A stretch of DNA of 64,000 nt from Microbacterium galbinum (GTDB lineage Bacteria; Actinomycetota; Actinomycetes; Actinomycetales; Microbacteriaceae). The notes beneath the pieces were generated by a model. That model was not told the DNA's origin, searched no databases, and saw only the letters and a program-made list of their open reading frames with translations. Positions within the stretch are counted from its first letter, which is position 1; each line of letters starts with the position of its first letter. The stretch spans positions 1,579,630 through 1,643,629 of the forward strand of contig NZ_CP078077.1 in the NCBI RefSeq assembly GCF_023101185.1, read 5' to 3'. The position numbers were made by a program, and so were the translations under genes. This document shows positions 38,083 through 45,317 of this stretch, one piece after another.

Positions 38083-39612
38083 ATGACCGATGCGCCCCGC
38101 GACGACCCCAGCGATTCCGGCGACCTCGGCCCCGGCATCGATCCCGACGATCTCGCCACGACCCTGCGCGTGCTGAGCGAGCTGCACGAGATCGACAACG
38201 AGCACCCAGACTTCGTGGCCGTGCGCCACGCGACCGCCGCGATGTTCAAGGCCGTCAAGCGCGTGCGCCGCAAGGAGATCCGCGACGCCATCGCCGAGGC
38301 CGACAAGGCCGTCGTCGCCCGCACGGCGACCGGTGCCCCCGACCGCATCGATGACGAGACGCGCGGCAACGACCTCGCCACGAGCGTCGTCGACGCCCCC
38401 ATCGCCGGCGAGCTGCTCAAGCCCCGCAACTGCTACATCTGCAAGCAGCCGTACACGCTGGTCGACGCGTTCTATCACCAGCTGTGCCCGGACTGCGCCC
38501 GCTTCAGCCACGGCAAGCGCAACGCCCGCACCGACCTCACCGGCAAGCGCGCACTGCTCACGGGCGGCCGCGCGAAGATCGGCATGCACATCGCGCTCCG
38601 GCTGCTGCGCGACGGCGCGCACACCACGATCACCACGCGCTTCCCGCGCGATGCCGTGCGCCGGTTCACCGCGCTGCCCGACTCCGCCGACTGGCTGCAC
38701 CGCCTGCGCGTGGTCGGCATCGACCTGCGCGACCCCGCCCAGGTGATCGGCCTCGCCGACTCCGTCGCGGCCCAGGGCCCGCTCGACATCCTCATCAACA
38801 ACGCCGCGCAGACCGTGCGCCGCTCGCCGGGTTCGTACTCGCTGCTGGCGGATGCCGAACTCCACCCGCTTCCCGACGGCCCGCTCCCCGAGATGGAGAC
38901 CTTCGGGCACACCGCCGACCCGCACCCGCAGGCGCTGCAGGCATCCGTCGATGCCCACCCGCTGCTGTCGGTCGCGGCTCTCGGCGGAACCGTCGCCGAG
39001 CAGGGCGGCCAGGCGCTGACCGCCGAGGACCTCGCCCGCGTCGCGATGGCGCCCGGTTCGTCGTCGCTCGAGAAGCACGCCGACGGCACCGCGATCGACG
39101 CCGGCGGACTCGTGCCCGACGTCAACACCGTCAACAGCTGGGTGCAGTCGGTCGACCAGGTCGATCCGCTCGAGATGCTCGAGGTGCAGCTCGCCAACAC
39201 GACCGCGCCGTTCCTGCTCATCAGTCGCCTGCGCGCGTCGATGGCGGCGTCGTCGGCGCACCGCAAGTACGTGGTGAACGTGTCGGCGATGGAGGGGCAG
39301 TTCTCGCGCCGGTACAAGGGTCCGGGGCATCCGCACACCAACATGGCCAAGGCCGCGCTCAACATGCTCACGCGCACCAGTGCGGGCGAGATGCTCGAGA
39401 AGGACGGCATCCTGATGACCGCCGTCGACACCGGCTGGATCACCGACGAGCGCCCGCACTACACGAAGGTGCGCCTCGCGGAGGAGGGCTTCCACGCCCC
39501 GCTCGACCTGGTCGACGGCGCCGCCCGCGTGTACGACCCGATCGTGCGCGGCGAGGCGGGCGACGACATCCACGGCGTCTTCCTCAAGGACTACGAGCCC
39601 AGCCCCTGGTGA
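38083..39612 (+). CDS. SDR-fold oxidoreductase with N-terminal zinc ribbon, atypical active site
   Basis: A 509-residue protein. Residues 1-110 are helical and charged. A Cys4 zinc ribbon follows: C117, C120, C135, C138 in NCYICKQPYTL and LCPDCARF. The Rossmann domain starts at KRALLTGGRAKIGMHIALRL (155-175), where GGRAKIG replaces the usual TGxxxGIG. An insertion with low similarity to SDRs (about 250-360) follows NNAAQTVRRSPG. Where YxxxK is expected the sequence is HPHTNMAK, so the catalytic Tyr is replaced, although the Ser (VVNVSAMEG) and Lys remain. Activity as a dehydrogenase is uncertain. It could bind NAD(P) for sensing. Confidence 0.8.
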   Translation: MTDAPRDDPSDSGDLGPGIDPDDLATTLRVLSELHEIDNEHPDFVAVRHATAAMFKAVKRVRRKEIRDAIAEADKAVVARTATGAPDRIDDETRGNDLATSVVDAPIAGELLKPRNCYICKQPYTLVDAFYHQLCPDCARFSHGKRNARTDLTGKRALLTGGRAKIGMHIALRLLRDGAHTTITTRFPRDAVRRFTALPDSADWLHRLRVVGIDLRDPAQVIGLADSVAAQGPLDILINNAAQTVRRSPGSYSLLADAELHPLPDGPLPEMETFGHTADPHPQALQASVDAHPLLSVAALGGTVAEQGGQALTAEDLARVAMAPGSSSLEKHADGTAIDAGGLVPDVNTVNSWVQSVDQVDPLEMLEVQLANTTAPFLLISRLRASMAASSAHRKYVVNVSAMEGQFSRRYKGPGHPHTNMAKAALNMLTRTSAGEMLEKDGILMTAVDTGWITDERPHYTKVRLAEEGFHAPLDLVDGAARVYDPIVRGEAGDDIHGVFLKDYEPSPW

Positions 39613-39690
39613 GTCGCGCGCCGAGATCCGTCGCCGAGAAGTACGGATACTCTGGCGCAGCGGATGCCGTCGGGCGGGCGGATGCCGTCG

Positions 39691-40023
39691 TCAGCGGCGT
39701 ACGAGGTTGGCGGATGCCCAGGTGCCGAGGTCGTCGAGGATCGGCAGCAGTCCCTCGCCGCCGGGTGTGAGTGCGTAGGAGACGGTGACCGGCGGGCCGG
39801 CGTCGACGGTGCGTGCGACGAGACCAGCGTCGGCGAGTTCGGCGAGGCGGTCGGAGAGCACGGTGTCGCTGATGCCCGCGACGGCGCGGCGCAGGGCGAC
39901 GAACGTGGAGGGGCCGCCGCCGAGCGACGACACGATCATGCCGTTCCAGCGCTTTCCGAGCACGCTGAAGGCGAGTGTGACGGCGGCGTCGCACCGGTGC
40001 AGATCGTGCTCGATCTCGGCCAT
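39691..40023 (-). CDS. HxlR family transcriptional regulator
   Basis: A 110-residue winged-helix regulator. C11 sits in HDLHRCDAAVTLAFSVLGKRW, where HxlR proteins often carry a redox Cys. The HTH and wing are at about 40-95 (TFVALRRAVAGISDTVLSDR, then LVARTVDAGPPVTVSYALTP). It is divergent from the azoreductase gene, its probable target. Confidence 0.88.
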   Translation of the reverse strand: MAEIEHDLHRCDAAVTLAFSVLGKRWNGMIVSSLGGGPSTFVALRRAVAGISDTVLSDRLAELADAGLVARTVDAGPPVTVSYALTPGGEGLLPILDDLGTWASANLVRR

Positions 40024-40091
40024 GCCCCCATTCTAGCGTGCTACGTTAACCGGTATCGCTAAGAAAAACCGAGCGACTACGAAAACGAGAG
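40024..40091. promoter_or_regulatory. Divergent promoter between hxlR-type and azoreductase genes
   Basis: The 68-bp gap contains GCTACGTTAACCGGTATCGCTA (40034-40055), with an imperfect dyad around TTAACCGG, a plausible HxlR site. No firm -10/-35 can be assigned. Confidence 0.4.
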
Positions 40092-40754
40092 ATGTCATCC
40101 ATGTCCCTGTTCCGCCTCGATGCGAGCATCCTTCCCGCGTCGTCCGCCAGCCGGTCGCTCGCCGACCTCGTCGAAGCCGAGTGGACCGCGTCGCACCCCG
40201 ATTCCCCCGTCACCCGGCGCGACCTCGCCGCCGACCCCGTGCCCGCGACCGCGTGGGCGGATGCCGTCACCGGCGGCTTCGTCGACGAGGCCCAGCGCAC
40301 TCCCGGACAGGTCGAGGCCCGCGCCCTCGCGACCTCGTTCGCCGACGAGCTGATCGGCGCCGACGCGCTGCTCTTCGCGGTGCCGCTGTACAACTACGGC
40401 GTCTCGCAGCACTTCAAGACCTGGTTCGACGTGGCCTACACCGACCCGCGCATCGACCCGACCGGCACCGCGCTGCGCGGCAAGCCCGCCACCCTCGTCA
40501 CGGTGCTCGGCGGCAACTACGCGCCCGGCACTCCCAAGGAGGGCTGGGACCACTCGACCGGCTGGCTGCGTCGCGTGCTCGAAGACGTGTGGGGCCTCGA
40601 CCTGCGCGTCGTGGAGCGTCCGTTCACGCTCGTCGGTGTGAATCCCGCGCTCGACGCTTTCGCCGACACCGCGCGTGAACTCAAGGAGAACGCCGAGACG
40701 GATGCCCGCACCTACGGGCGCGAGATCGCGGCGCTGCGCGGCAACGTCGCCTGA
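40092..40754 (+). CDS. FMN-dependent NADH-azoreductase-like flavoprotein
   Basis: A 220-residue flavodoxin-fold enzyme of the AcpD/azoreductase group. Segments: LFRLDASILPASSASRSLAD (5-24), DALLFAVPLYNYGVSQHFKT (about 91-110) and KPATLVTVLGGNYAPGTPKE. Reduces quinones or azo compounds with NAD(P)H via FMN. Divergent from an HxlR regulator, the usual partner in electrophile or quinone response. Confidence 0.88.
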   Translation: MSSMSLFRLDASILPASSASRSLADLVEAEWTASHPDSPVTRRDLAADPVPATAWADAVTGGFVDEAQRTPGQVEARALATSFADELIGADALLFAVPLYNYGVSQHFKTWFDVAYTDPRIDPTGTALRGKPATLVTVLGGNYAPGTPKEGWDHSTGWLRRVLEDVWGLDLRVVERPFTLVGVNPALDAFADTARELKENAETDARTYGREIAALRGNVA

Positions 40755-40781
40755 GCCGGGGCGGGGCGGGGCGGCCGCGCG

Positions 40782-40862
40782 CTCGTCTGCACGGAGATGT
40801 CACGTCTGCACGGAGCATCCGGTGGTTTCGTCGTGCGGGTGTGATCGATCCGTGCAGATGAG
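40782..40862. repeat. Nested palindromic element, TCTGCACGGA family
   Basis: CTCGTCTGCACGGA (40782-40795) is repeated directly as CACGTCTGCACGGA (40801-40814) and then inverted as TCGTGCGGGTGTGA (40831-40844, imperfect) and TCCGTGCAGATGAG (40849-40862, 13 of 14). The architecture is A-A-a-a. It stands 28 bp after the azoreductase stop. Confidence 0.75.
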
Positions 40863-40916
40863 ACGGCGGGAGGCTCGGTACCGGGGGCCCCGAGGTCGTC
40901 GAAGGGCCCGCCGTCG

Positions 40917-41000
40917 TGTGCACGTGCAGGGAGGATGCACACGTGCAGGGAGGACCGGGGGGATTCTCCCTGCACGTGTGCATCGCACCTGCAGGTGCAT
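40917..41000. repeat. Nested palindromic element, CACGTGCAGGGAG family, copy 2
   Basis: TGCACGTGCAGGGAGGA (40919-40935) is followed by TGCACACGTGCAGGGAG (40936-40952), then its perfect 17-bp inverse (40966-40982) and the palindrome GCACCTGCAGGTGC (40985-40998). Same core as 28252-28328. It ends 2 bp from the stop of the next gene on the minus strand. With the preceding element it fills the convergent gap 40755-41002. Confidence 0.85.
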
Positions 41001-41002
41001 GT

Positions 41003-41848
41003 TCAGCAGCCGGGGGCGGTGGGTTGTTCGGTGCAGGTGTGGGCGACGAGGGCGGTGTGGGCTTCGTAGATGCGGATCTGTTGGGTGGGTCCGGGGATGG
41101 TGAGGGTGCCGGTGAGGGGGATCCACCCGGTGCCGAGGTCGATCTCGGCGGTGTAGTGGATGGTGACGGTGGTGTCGTAGATGCCGCGGTCGGTGTAGCT
41201 GTGGCTCGTGGCGGTGGGGGTGAACTGGGGCTGGCCGAGGGCGTCCCAAGTGGCGCCGGGAGTGGTGGTGTGGACGGTGATGCCGTCGCCGTAGATGAAG
41301 TCGTAGCCGGCGGGGGTGAATCGGGCGGTGAGGGGTGCGCCGAAGAGGGTGCCGGTGCGGGTGTGCACGGATGCGGTCGTGACGAAGTTCGTGGGGAGTC
41401 CGGCGATGCCGACGTTGGAGGGGTCGGCGGTCGGCGTCGCGGTCGCCGGGGTGAGGGTGACGAGGTCGGTGATGGAGATCGTCGGGGCGGCGGGGGCGGA
41501 TGCCGGGGCTGGAGCCGAGGGCTCGGTGCGGCGGCGGGGCTCGAGGCAGACGCGTGCGCGGCCGGCGTCGGCGCGGCAGCGTTCCAGCTCACTCGGGCCG
41601 GTGTCGACCGGGGCGCCCGAGGTTCCCGGAGTGCCGGAGTTGGAGGGGGACCAGGAGGAAGACGGGGAGCCGGGGGACTGCGCGGCGGGTTGAGTGCCGG
41701 TGACGGTTACTGAGGTGCCGTTGGTCGAGCCGCAGACTCCTGCATATGTCGCCTCGGCGGTGCACGTGTTCTGCGTCGAGACACCCGTGGCGACGCTCGT
41801 AACGAGTCCTGAAATGACAACGAGCACGGCAAGCCTTGAGGTCAACAC
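41003..41848 (-). CDS. Secreted Pro/Ser/Thr-rich protein
   Basis: A 281-residue exported protein of unknown function. The signal peptide is MLTSRLAVLVVISGLVTSVA (GTG start, GAGGA upstream). A Cys-containing part (CTAEATYAGVCG, ERCRADAGRARVCLEPRRR) and a low-complexity Pro/Ser/Ala linker follow. The C-terminal domain (about 140-281: TARFTPAGYDFIYGDG, SHSYTDRGIYDTTVTIHYTA) looks like a PKD/Ig beta-sandwich. Its start overlaps the lipoprotein gene upstream by 7 bp. Confidence 0.75.
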   Translation of the reverse strand: MLTSRLAVLVVISGLVTSVATGVSTQNTCTAEATYAGVCGSTNGTSVTVTGTQPAAQSPGSPSSSWSPSNSGTPGTSGAPVDTGPSELERCRADAGRARVCLEPRRRTEPSAPAPASAPAAPTISITDLVTLTPATATPTADPSNVGIAGLPTNFVTTASVHTRTGTLFGAPLTARFTPAGYDFIYGDGITVHTTTPGATWDALGQPQFTPTATSHSYTDRGIYDTTVTIHYTAEIDLGTGWIPLTGTLTIPGPTQQIRIYEAHTALVAHTCTEQPTAPGC

Positions 41849-42366
41849 GTCGGATCCTCGGGAAGTTCAGAGTTCGAGATCTGATATCTCCCATCGACAG
41901 ACACGAAAGTCACTCGCAACAAGGAGGTCTCCGGGCGATCCTTCGGTGTGACGTCTGCGCCTTCGTCGGTGACCACTCGTGTGCGCGTCGCGTCGAGACA
42001 GACTGCGGCGACGACTGTGGTGGCGGCGGTGCTCAGATCTGCCGATTCGCCCGAGAACGAAGCCACCACGGAGGTTCCTTCCAGGTGAATCTTCCGTGCG
42101 CTGAAGAGGTTCAGAGTGTCAATATCCGCCTCTAAGGCTGAGCCGATCAGATAGTCCTGAGGGTCCGGAGTCGAGGCTCCAGCTATACGGGCAGTCACTG
42201 CCTCGTTGTACTCCCGGTACACCTCCTCCGCGGCCGCGAATGCCTCTTCCTCGCTGGCGAACGCCGGCGTCGGGGTGGGCGAAGGCTCCGGGGCGGGTGC
42301 GCAGCCGCTGAGGGCGGCGGCGACCACGGCGAGTGCGAGGGTGGCAGTGGGGTATCGAGTCGACAT
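41842..42366 (-). CDS. Lipoprotein of unknown function
   Basis: A 174-residue lipoprotein. The signal MSTRYPTATLALAVVAAALS ends at lipobox LSGC, followed by a Pro-rich linker. The mature part (about 40-174) contains FASEEEAFAAAEEVYREYNE and DYLIGSALEADIDTLNLFSA, a small alpha/beta domain with two Cys (VCLDATR and the C-terminal DPTC). It is translationally coupled to the secreted protein downstream, and the two probably act together at the cell surface. No family assigned. Confidence 0.75.
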   Translation of the reverse strand: MSTRYPTATLALAVVAAALSGCAPAPEPSPTPTPAFASEEEAFAAAEEVYREYNEAVTARIAGASTPDPQDYLIGSALEADIDTLNLFSARKIHLEGTSVVASFSGESADLSTAATTVVAAVCLDATRTRVVTDEGADVTPKDRPETSLLRVTFVSVDGRYQISNSELPEDPTC

Positions 42367-42443
42367 CACCGCCACAAAGTAGCCCGAATCTGAGCGCACC
42401 CGCGGGAGTTATCCACAGGTCGCCGTCGCGCATCGCGGGCGGG

Positions 42444-42722
42444 CCCTTCGACAGGCTCAGGGACCCAGTTCCGGTGCGGGGTGGGGCCTTTTGACAGGCT
42501 CTCAGGGGCCCAGTTGCGGTGGGGCGGGACCCTTCGACAGGCTCAGGGACCCAGTTGCGGTGGGGTGGGGCCCTTCGACAGGCTCAGGGACCCAGTTGCG
42601 GTGGGGTGGGACCCTTCGACGGGCTCGGGGACCCAGTTCCGGTGGGGTGGGGCCCTTCGACAGGCTCAGGGACCCAGTTGCGGTGGGGTGGGCCCTTCGT
42701 CTCGCTGCGCTCGCTCAGGGGC
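42444..42722. repeat. Tandem array of a 41-bp repeat (CCCTTCGACAGGCTCAG..)
   Basis: Units start at about 42444, 42486 (diverged), 42530, 42571, 42612 and 42653. They have the core CCCTTCGACAGGCTCAGGGA followed by CCCAGTTGCGGTGGGGTGGG and a period of 41 bp in the last four. The array ends in a copy of the other dispersed repeat (CTTCGTCTCGCTGCGCTCGC, 42695-42714), whose CTCAGGGG contains the stop codon of the histidine kinase. The 349-bp gap 42367-42714 holds nothing else. No spacers, so not a CRISPR. Confidence 0.9.
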
Positions 42723-43800
42723 CGGCGGGCCGGGGCAGCCACACCGTCACGATGAGGCCGCCGTCGGGGCGCGGGGTGAGCACGAGACTCCCGTCGTGGG
42801 CCTGGGCGATCCGCTCGGCGATCGCGAGGCCGAGACCGACTCCGACATGGTCGTCGCCGCGGGCGCGCTCGGCACCCCGCTGGAACGGTTCGACGAGCAC
42901 CTCCACGCGATCGGCCGAAACGACCGCCCCGGTGTTCTCGACCACGACCGCGAGCCCCTCGGGGAGGTCATGGGTGCGCACGGCGACGCGTCCGTCGAAG
43001 TCGAGGTTGTGCACGATCGCGTTGTGCACGAGGTTCGTCACCAGCTGCTGCAGCAGCGCCCCCGACCCCGAGACGACCGCGGGAACCCCACCGACCTCGA
43101 CCGTGACCCCGCGGCGGTCGGCCAACGGCAGCAGGGCCTCGACCGCCTCTTCCGACACGAGCGACAGATCGACGGGCTCATGCGTGAACGTCCGCCGGTC
43201 GGCACGGCTCAGCAGCAGCAGCGCCTCGGTCAGTTCGATCGCCCGGACGTTGACCTCGTCCAGCCGCGAGATCAGGGCGTCGACGTCGCGATCGGGGTCG
43301 GTGCGGGCGACTTCGAGCAGCGTCTGCGAGATCGCCAGAGGGGTGCGCAGTTCGTGCGAAGCGTTCGCGGCGAATCGGCGCTCCTCCTCGACATGGGCCT
43401 CGATCCGTTCGAGCATCGCGTCGAACACGTCGGCCAGGTCGCGGAACTCATCGGCCGGCCCCTCCAACCGCACCCGATGCGACAGCGACCCCTGGGCGGC
43501 GAGCTGAGCGGCGGCGCCTATGCGCGACAGCGGCGCGAGCATCCGTCCGGCCAGCAGCCATCCGCCGGCGAGCCCGACGGCGATCAATCCGATCATCGCC
43601 CAGGTCGCGAACGGGGTGAACGCGCGGATCAGGTCGGAGCGATTCGGCACGAAGAATCCCGCATCGATGTTCTGATCCGGCACGTACCGCAGCAGCCACA
43701 ACCACACGACCGCCAGCAGCACGAAACCCGCCAGCGCGACGACCCCGGCGTAGCTGATCGCGAGTCGCAGACGTGCGCTCATCCCGCGGTGTCTAAGCAT
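42715..43800 (-). CDS. Sensor histidine kinase of the van-like cluster
   Basis: A 361-residue membrane kinase from ATG 43800 (ATG 43782 also possible). There are two transmembrane helices (about 16-38 and 65-88) around a short external loop, a HAMP region, the dimerisation box AANASHELRTPLAISQTLLE with the phospho-accepting His, and an ATPase domain with VTNLVHNAIVHN and VGLGLAIAERIA. It phosphorylates the response regulator whose gene it overlaps by 8 bp. The short sensor loop suggests detection of a membrane or wall signal. Its stop codon lies in a dispersed repeat. Confidence 0.9.
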   Translation of the reverse strand: MLRHRGMSARLRLAISYAGVVALAGFVLLAVVWLWLLRYVPDQNIDAGFFVPNRSDLIRAFTPFATWAMIGLIAVGLAGGWLLAGRMLAPLSRIGAAAQLAAQGSLSHRVRLEGPADEFRDLADVFDAMLERIEAHVEEERRFAANASHELRTPLAISQTLLEVARTDPDRDVDALISRLDEVNVRAIELTEALLLLSRADRRTFTHEPVDLSLVSEEAVEALLPLADRRGVTVEVGGVPAVVSGSGALLQQLVTNLVHNAIVHNLDFDGRVAVRTHDLPEGLAVVVENTGAVVSADRVEVLVEPFQRGAERARGDDHVGVGLGLAIAERIAQAHDGSLVLTPRPDGGLIVTVWLPRPAGP

Positions 43801-44542
43801 CGGCATCCGCCCTGGCATCCGCCCCGGCATCCGCCGCGGAACCCCCGGCATCCGATACCGCACCCCCGGCATCCGCCGCCGCATCCGTCGCGATCCGATA
43901 CCCGACGCCCGGCACCGTCACGATCACCCAGGGTTCCCCGAGCCGCTTGCGCAGCGATGACACGGTGATGCGCACGGCGTTGGTGAAGGGGTCGGCGTTC
44001 TCGTCCCAGGCGCGCTCCAGCAACTCCTCGGCGCTCACCACCCCTCCCGCCGCGTCGACGAGCACCTCGAGCACCGCGAACTGCTTGCGGGTGAGGGCGA
44101 CGTACCGCTCGTCGCGGAAGACCTCGCGGCGGAACGGGTCGAGCCGCAGCCCCGCGACCTCGAGCACCGGCGGCCGGGCGCGCTCGCGGCGCCGCCCCAG
44201 CGCACGCAGGCGCAGCACGAGTTCGCGCAGTTCGAAGGGCTTCGTGAGGTAGTCGTCGGCGCCGAGCTCGAACCCCGAGGCCTTGTCGTCGAGGCGGTCG
44301 GCGGCGGTGAGCATGATGATCGGGATGCCGCTGCCCGACGCGACGATCGCGCGGGCGATGTCGTCGCCCGACGGGTCGGGGATGTCGCGATCGAGCACCG
44401 CGATGTCGTAGGAGTTGATGTCGAGCAGCTCCAACGCGACGTGCCCGTCGCCCGCGATGTCGGCGGCGATCGCCTCGAGCCGCAGCCCGTCGCGGACGGC
44501 CTCGGCGAGGTAGGGCTCGTCCTCGACGATCAGCACACGCAT
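43793..44542 (-). CDS. OmpR-type response regulator with Ala/Asp tail
   Basis: A 249-residue regulator. The receiver is MRVLIVEDEPYLAEAVRDGL with the phospho-Asp in DIAVLDRDIPDPSGDD and the conserved Lys in DDYLTKPFELREL. The winged helix is at about 125-220 (RYVALTRKQFAVLEVLVDAA, then NAVRITVSSLRKRLGEP). It is divergent from the vanY/alr/ddl operon by 88 bp, its likely target. The last about 30 residues are an Ala/Asp/Gly repeat encoded by copies of GCATCCG and have no role in the fold. Confidence 0.92.
   Translation of the reverse strand: MRVLIVEDEPYLAEAVRDGLRLEAIAADIAGDGHVALELLDINSYDIAVLDRDIPDPSGDDIARAIVASGSGIPIIMLTAADRLDDKASGFELGADDYLTKPFELRELVLRLRALGRRRERARPPVLEVAGLRLDPFRREVFRDERYVALTRKQFAVLEVLVDAAGGVVSAEELLERAWDENADPFTNAVRITVSSLRKRLGEPWVIVTVPGVGYRIATDAAADAGGAVSDAGGSAADAGADARADADA
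43802..43887. repeat. Cluster of GCATCCG heptamers in the regulator's 3' end
   Basis: GGCATCCG or GCATCCG occurs six times in 86 bp, encoding the Asp-Ala tail of the response regulator. The same word is frequent across the whole window, usually as Ala-Asp-Ala or Gly-Ile-Arg codons. Confidence 0.8.
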
Positions 44543-44630
44543 GGCTGCGATCCTACGCACCCGCGCATATCGGGAGCATATGCAGAACCGCATACGCCAC
44601 GGCAACAGCCCGGCGACTGCACTGGGGGTT

Positions 44631-45317
44631 ATGAACAGCACCACCTCCACCGCCCGCCGAGCGCGGCGGATCGTCTGGTCGGCGATCACACTGATCGTCG
44701 CCGTCATCGCCGCCTTCGCCGTGCAGCAGTCGCTCGCCGCAGCGGATGCCGTGCTCTCGCACAGCTTCACCGCCGGCCCCGGATCCGACGCCTCCACCGA
44801 CGACAGCGCCGCCGAGACCTCGGCGGGTGCCGCCTCGATCCCGCCGGGAGGATCGGTGCTCGCCCCGAGCGACGCCGACGGTGTGATCCGCGACGGCGAC
44901 CAGCCGACGGTCTTCGACACCGACCGCGTGGCCGTCGGCAACCTCGACCCGGCGCTGCTCGACGCGCTGCAGCGCGCGGCATCCGACGCCGACGTCCCCT
45001 TCCTCGTCAACAGCGGCTGGCGCTCGGCGGCCCTGCAGCAGCACATGCTCGACCAGGCCGTGATCAGCTACGGATCGGCCGAGGAGGCGGCGCGCTGGGT
45101 CGCGACGCCCGAGACCTCGCTGCACGTGTCGGGCGAGGCTGTCGACCTCGGCGGTCTTCCGACCCTCGACTGGCTCGCCCAGCACGGCGCCGGCTACGGC
45201 CTCTGCCAGATCTACGCGAACGAGTCGTGGCACTACGAACTCCGGCCGGATGCCGTCACTCAGGGCTGCCCCGAGATGTACGCCGACCCGACCGAAGACC
45301 CGCGGATGCAGCGATGA
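44631..45317 (+). CDS. VanY-like D,D-carboxypeptidase
   Basis: A 228-residue peptidase of the M15/VanY type anchored by one N-terminal membrane helix (SAITLIVAVIAAFAVQQ). The zinc-binding motifs are complete: SLHVSGEAVDLG (SxHxxGxAxD) and NESWHYEL (ExxWH). The substrate-binding part is LVNSGWRSAALQQHML. It removes D-Ala from pentapeptides outside the membrane. ATG 44631 was chosen; ATG 44580 is in frame. First gene of an operon with the racemase (overlap ATGA) and ligase. Confidence 0.88.
   Translation: MNSTTSTARRARRIVWSAITLIVAVIAAFAVQQSLAAADAVLSHSFTAGPGSDASTDDSAAETSAGAASIPPGGSVLAPSDADGVIRDGDQPTVFDTDRVAVGNLDPALLDALQRAASDADVPFLVNSGWRSAALQQHMLDQAVISYGSAEEAARWVATPETSLHVSGEAVDLGGLPTLDWLAQHGAGYGLCQIYANESWHYELRPDAVTQGCPEMYADPTEDPRMQR

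Noticed and set aside
42444-42722. CRISPR array
   Set aside because: Units are directly adjacent with a 41-bp period and no unique spacers, and no cas genes are present.
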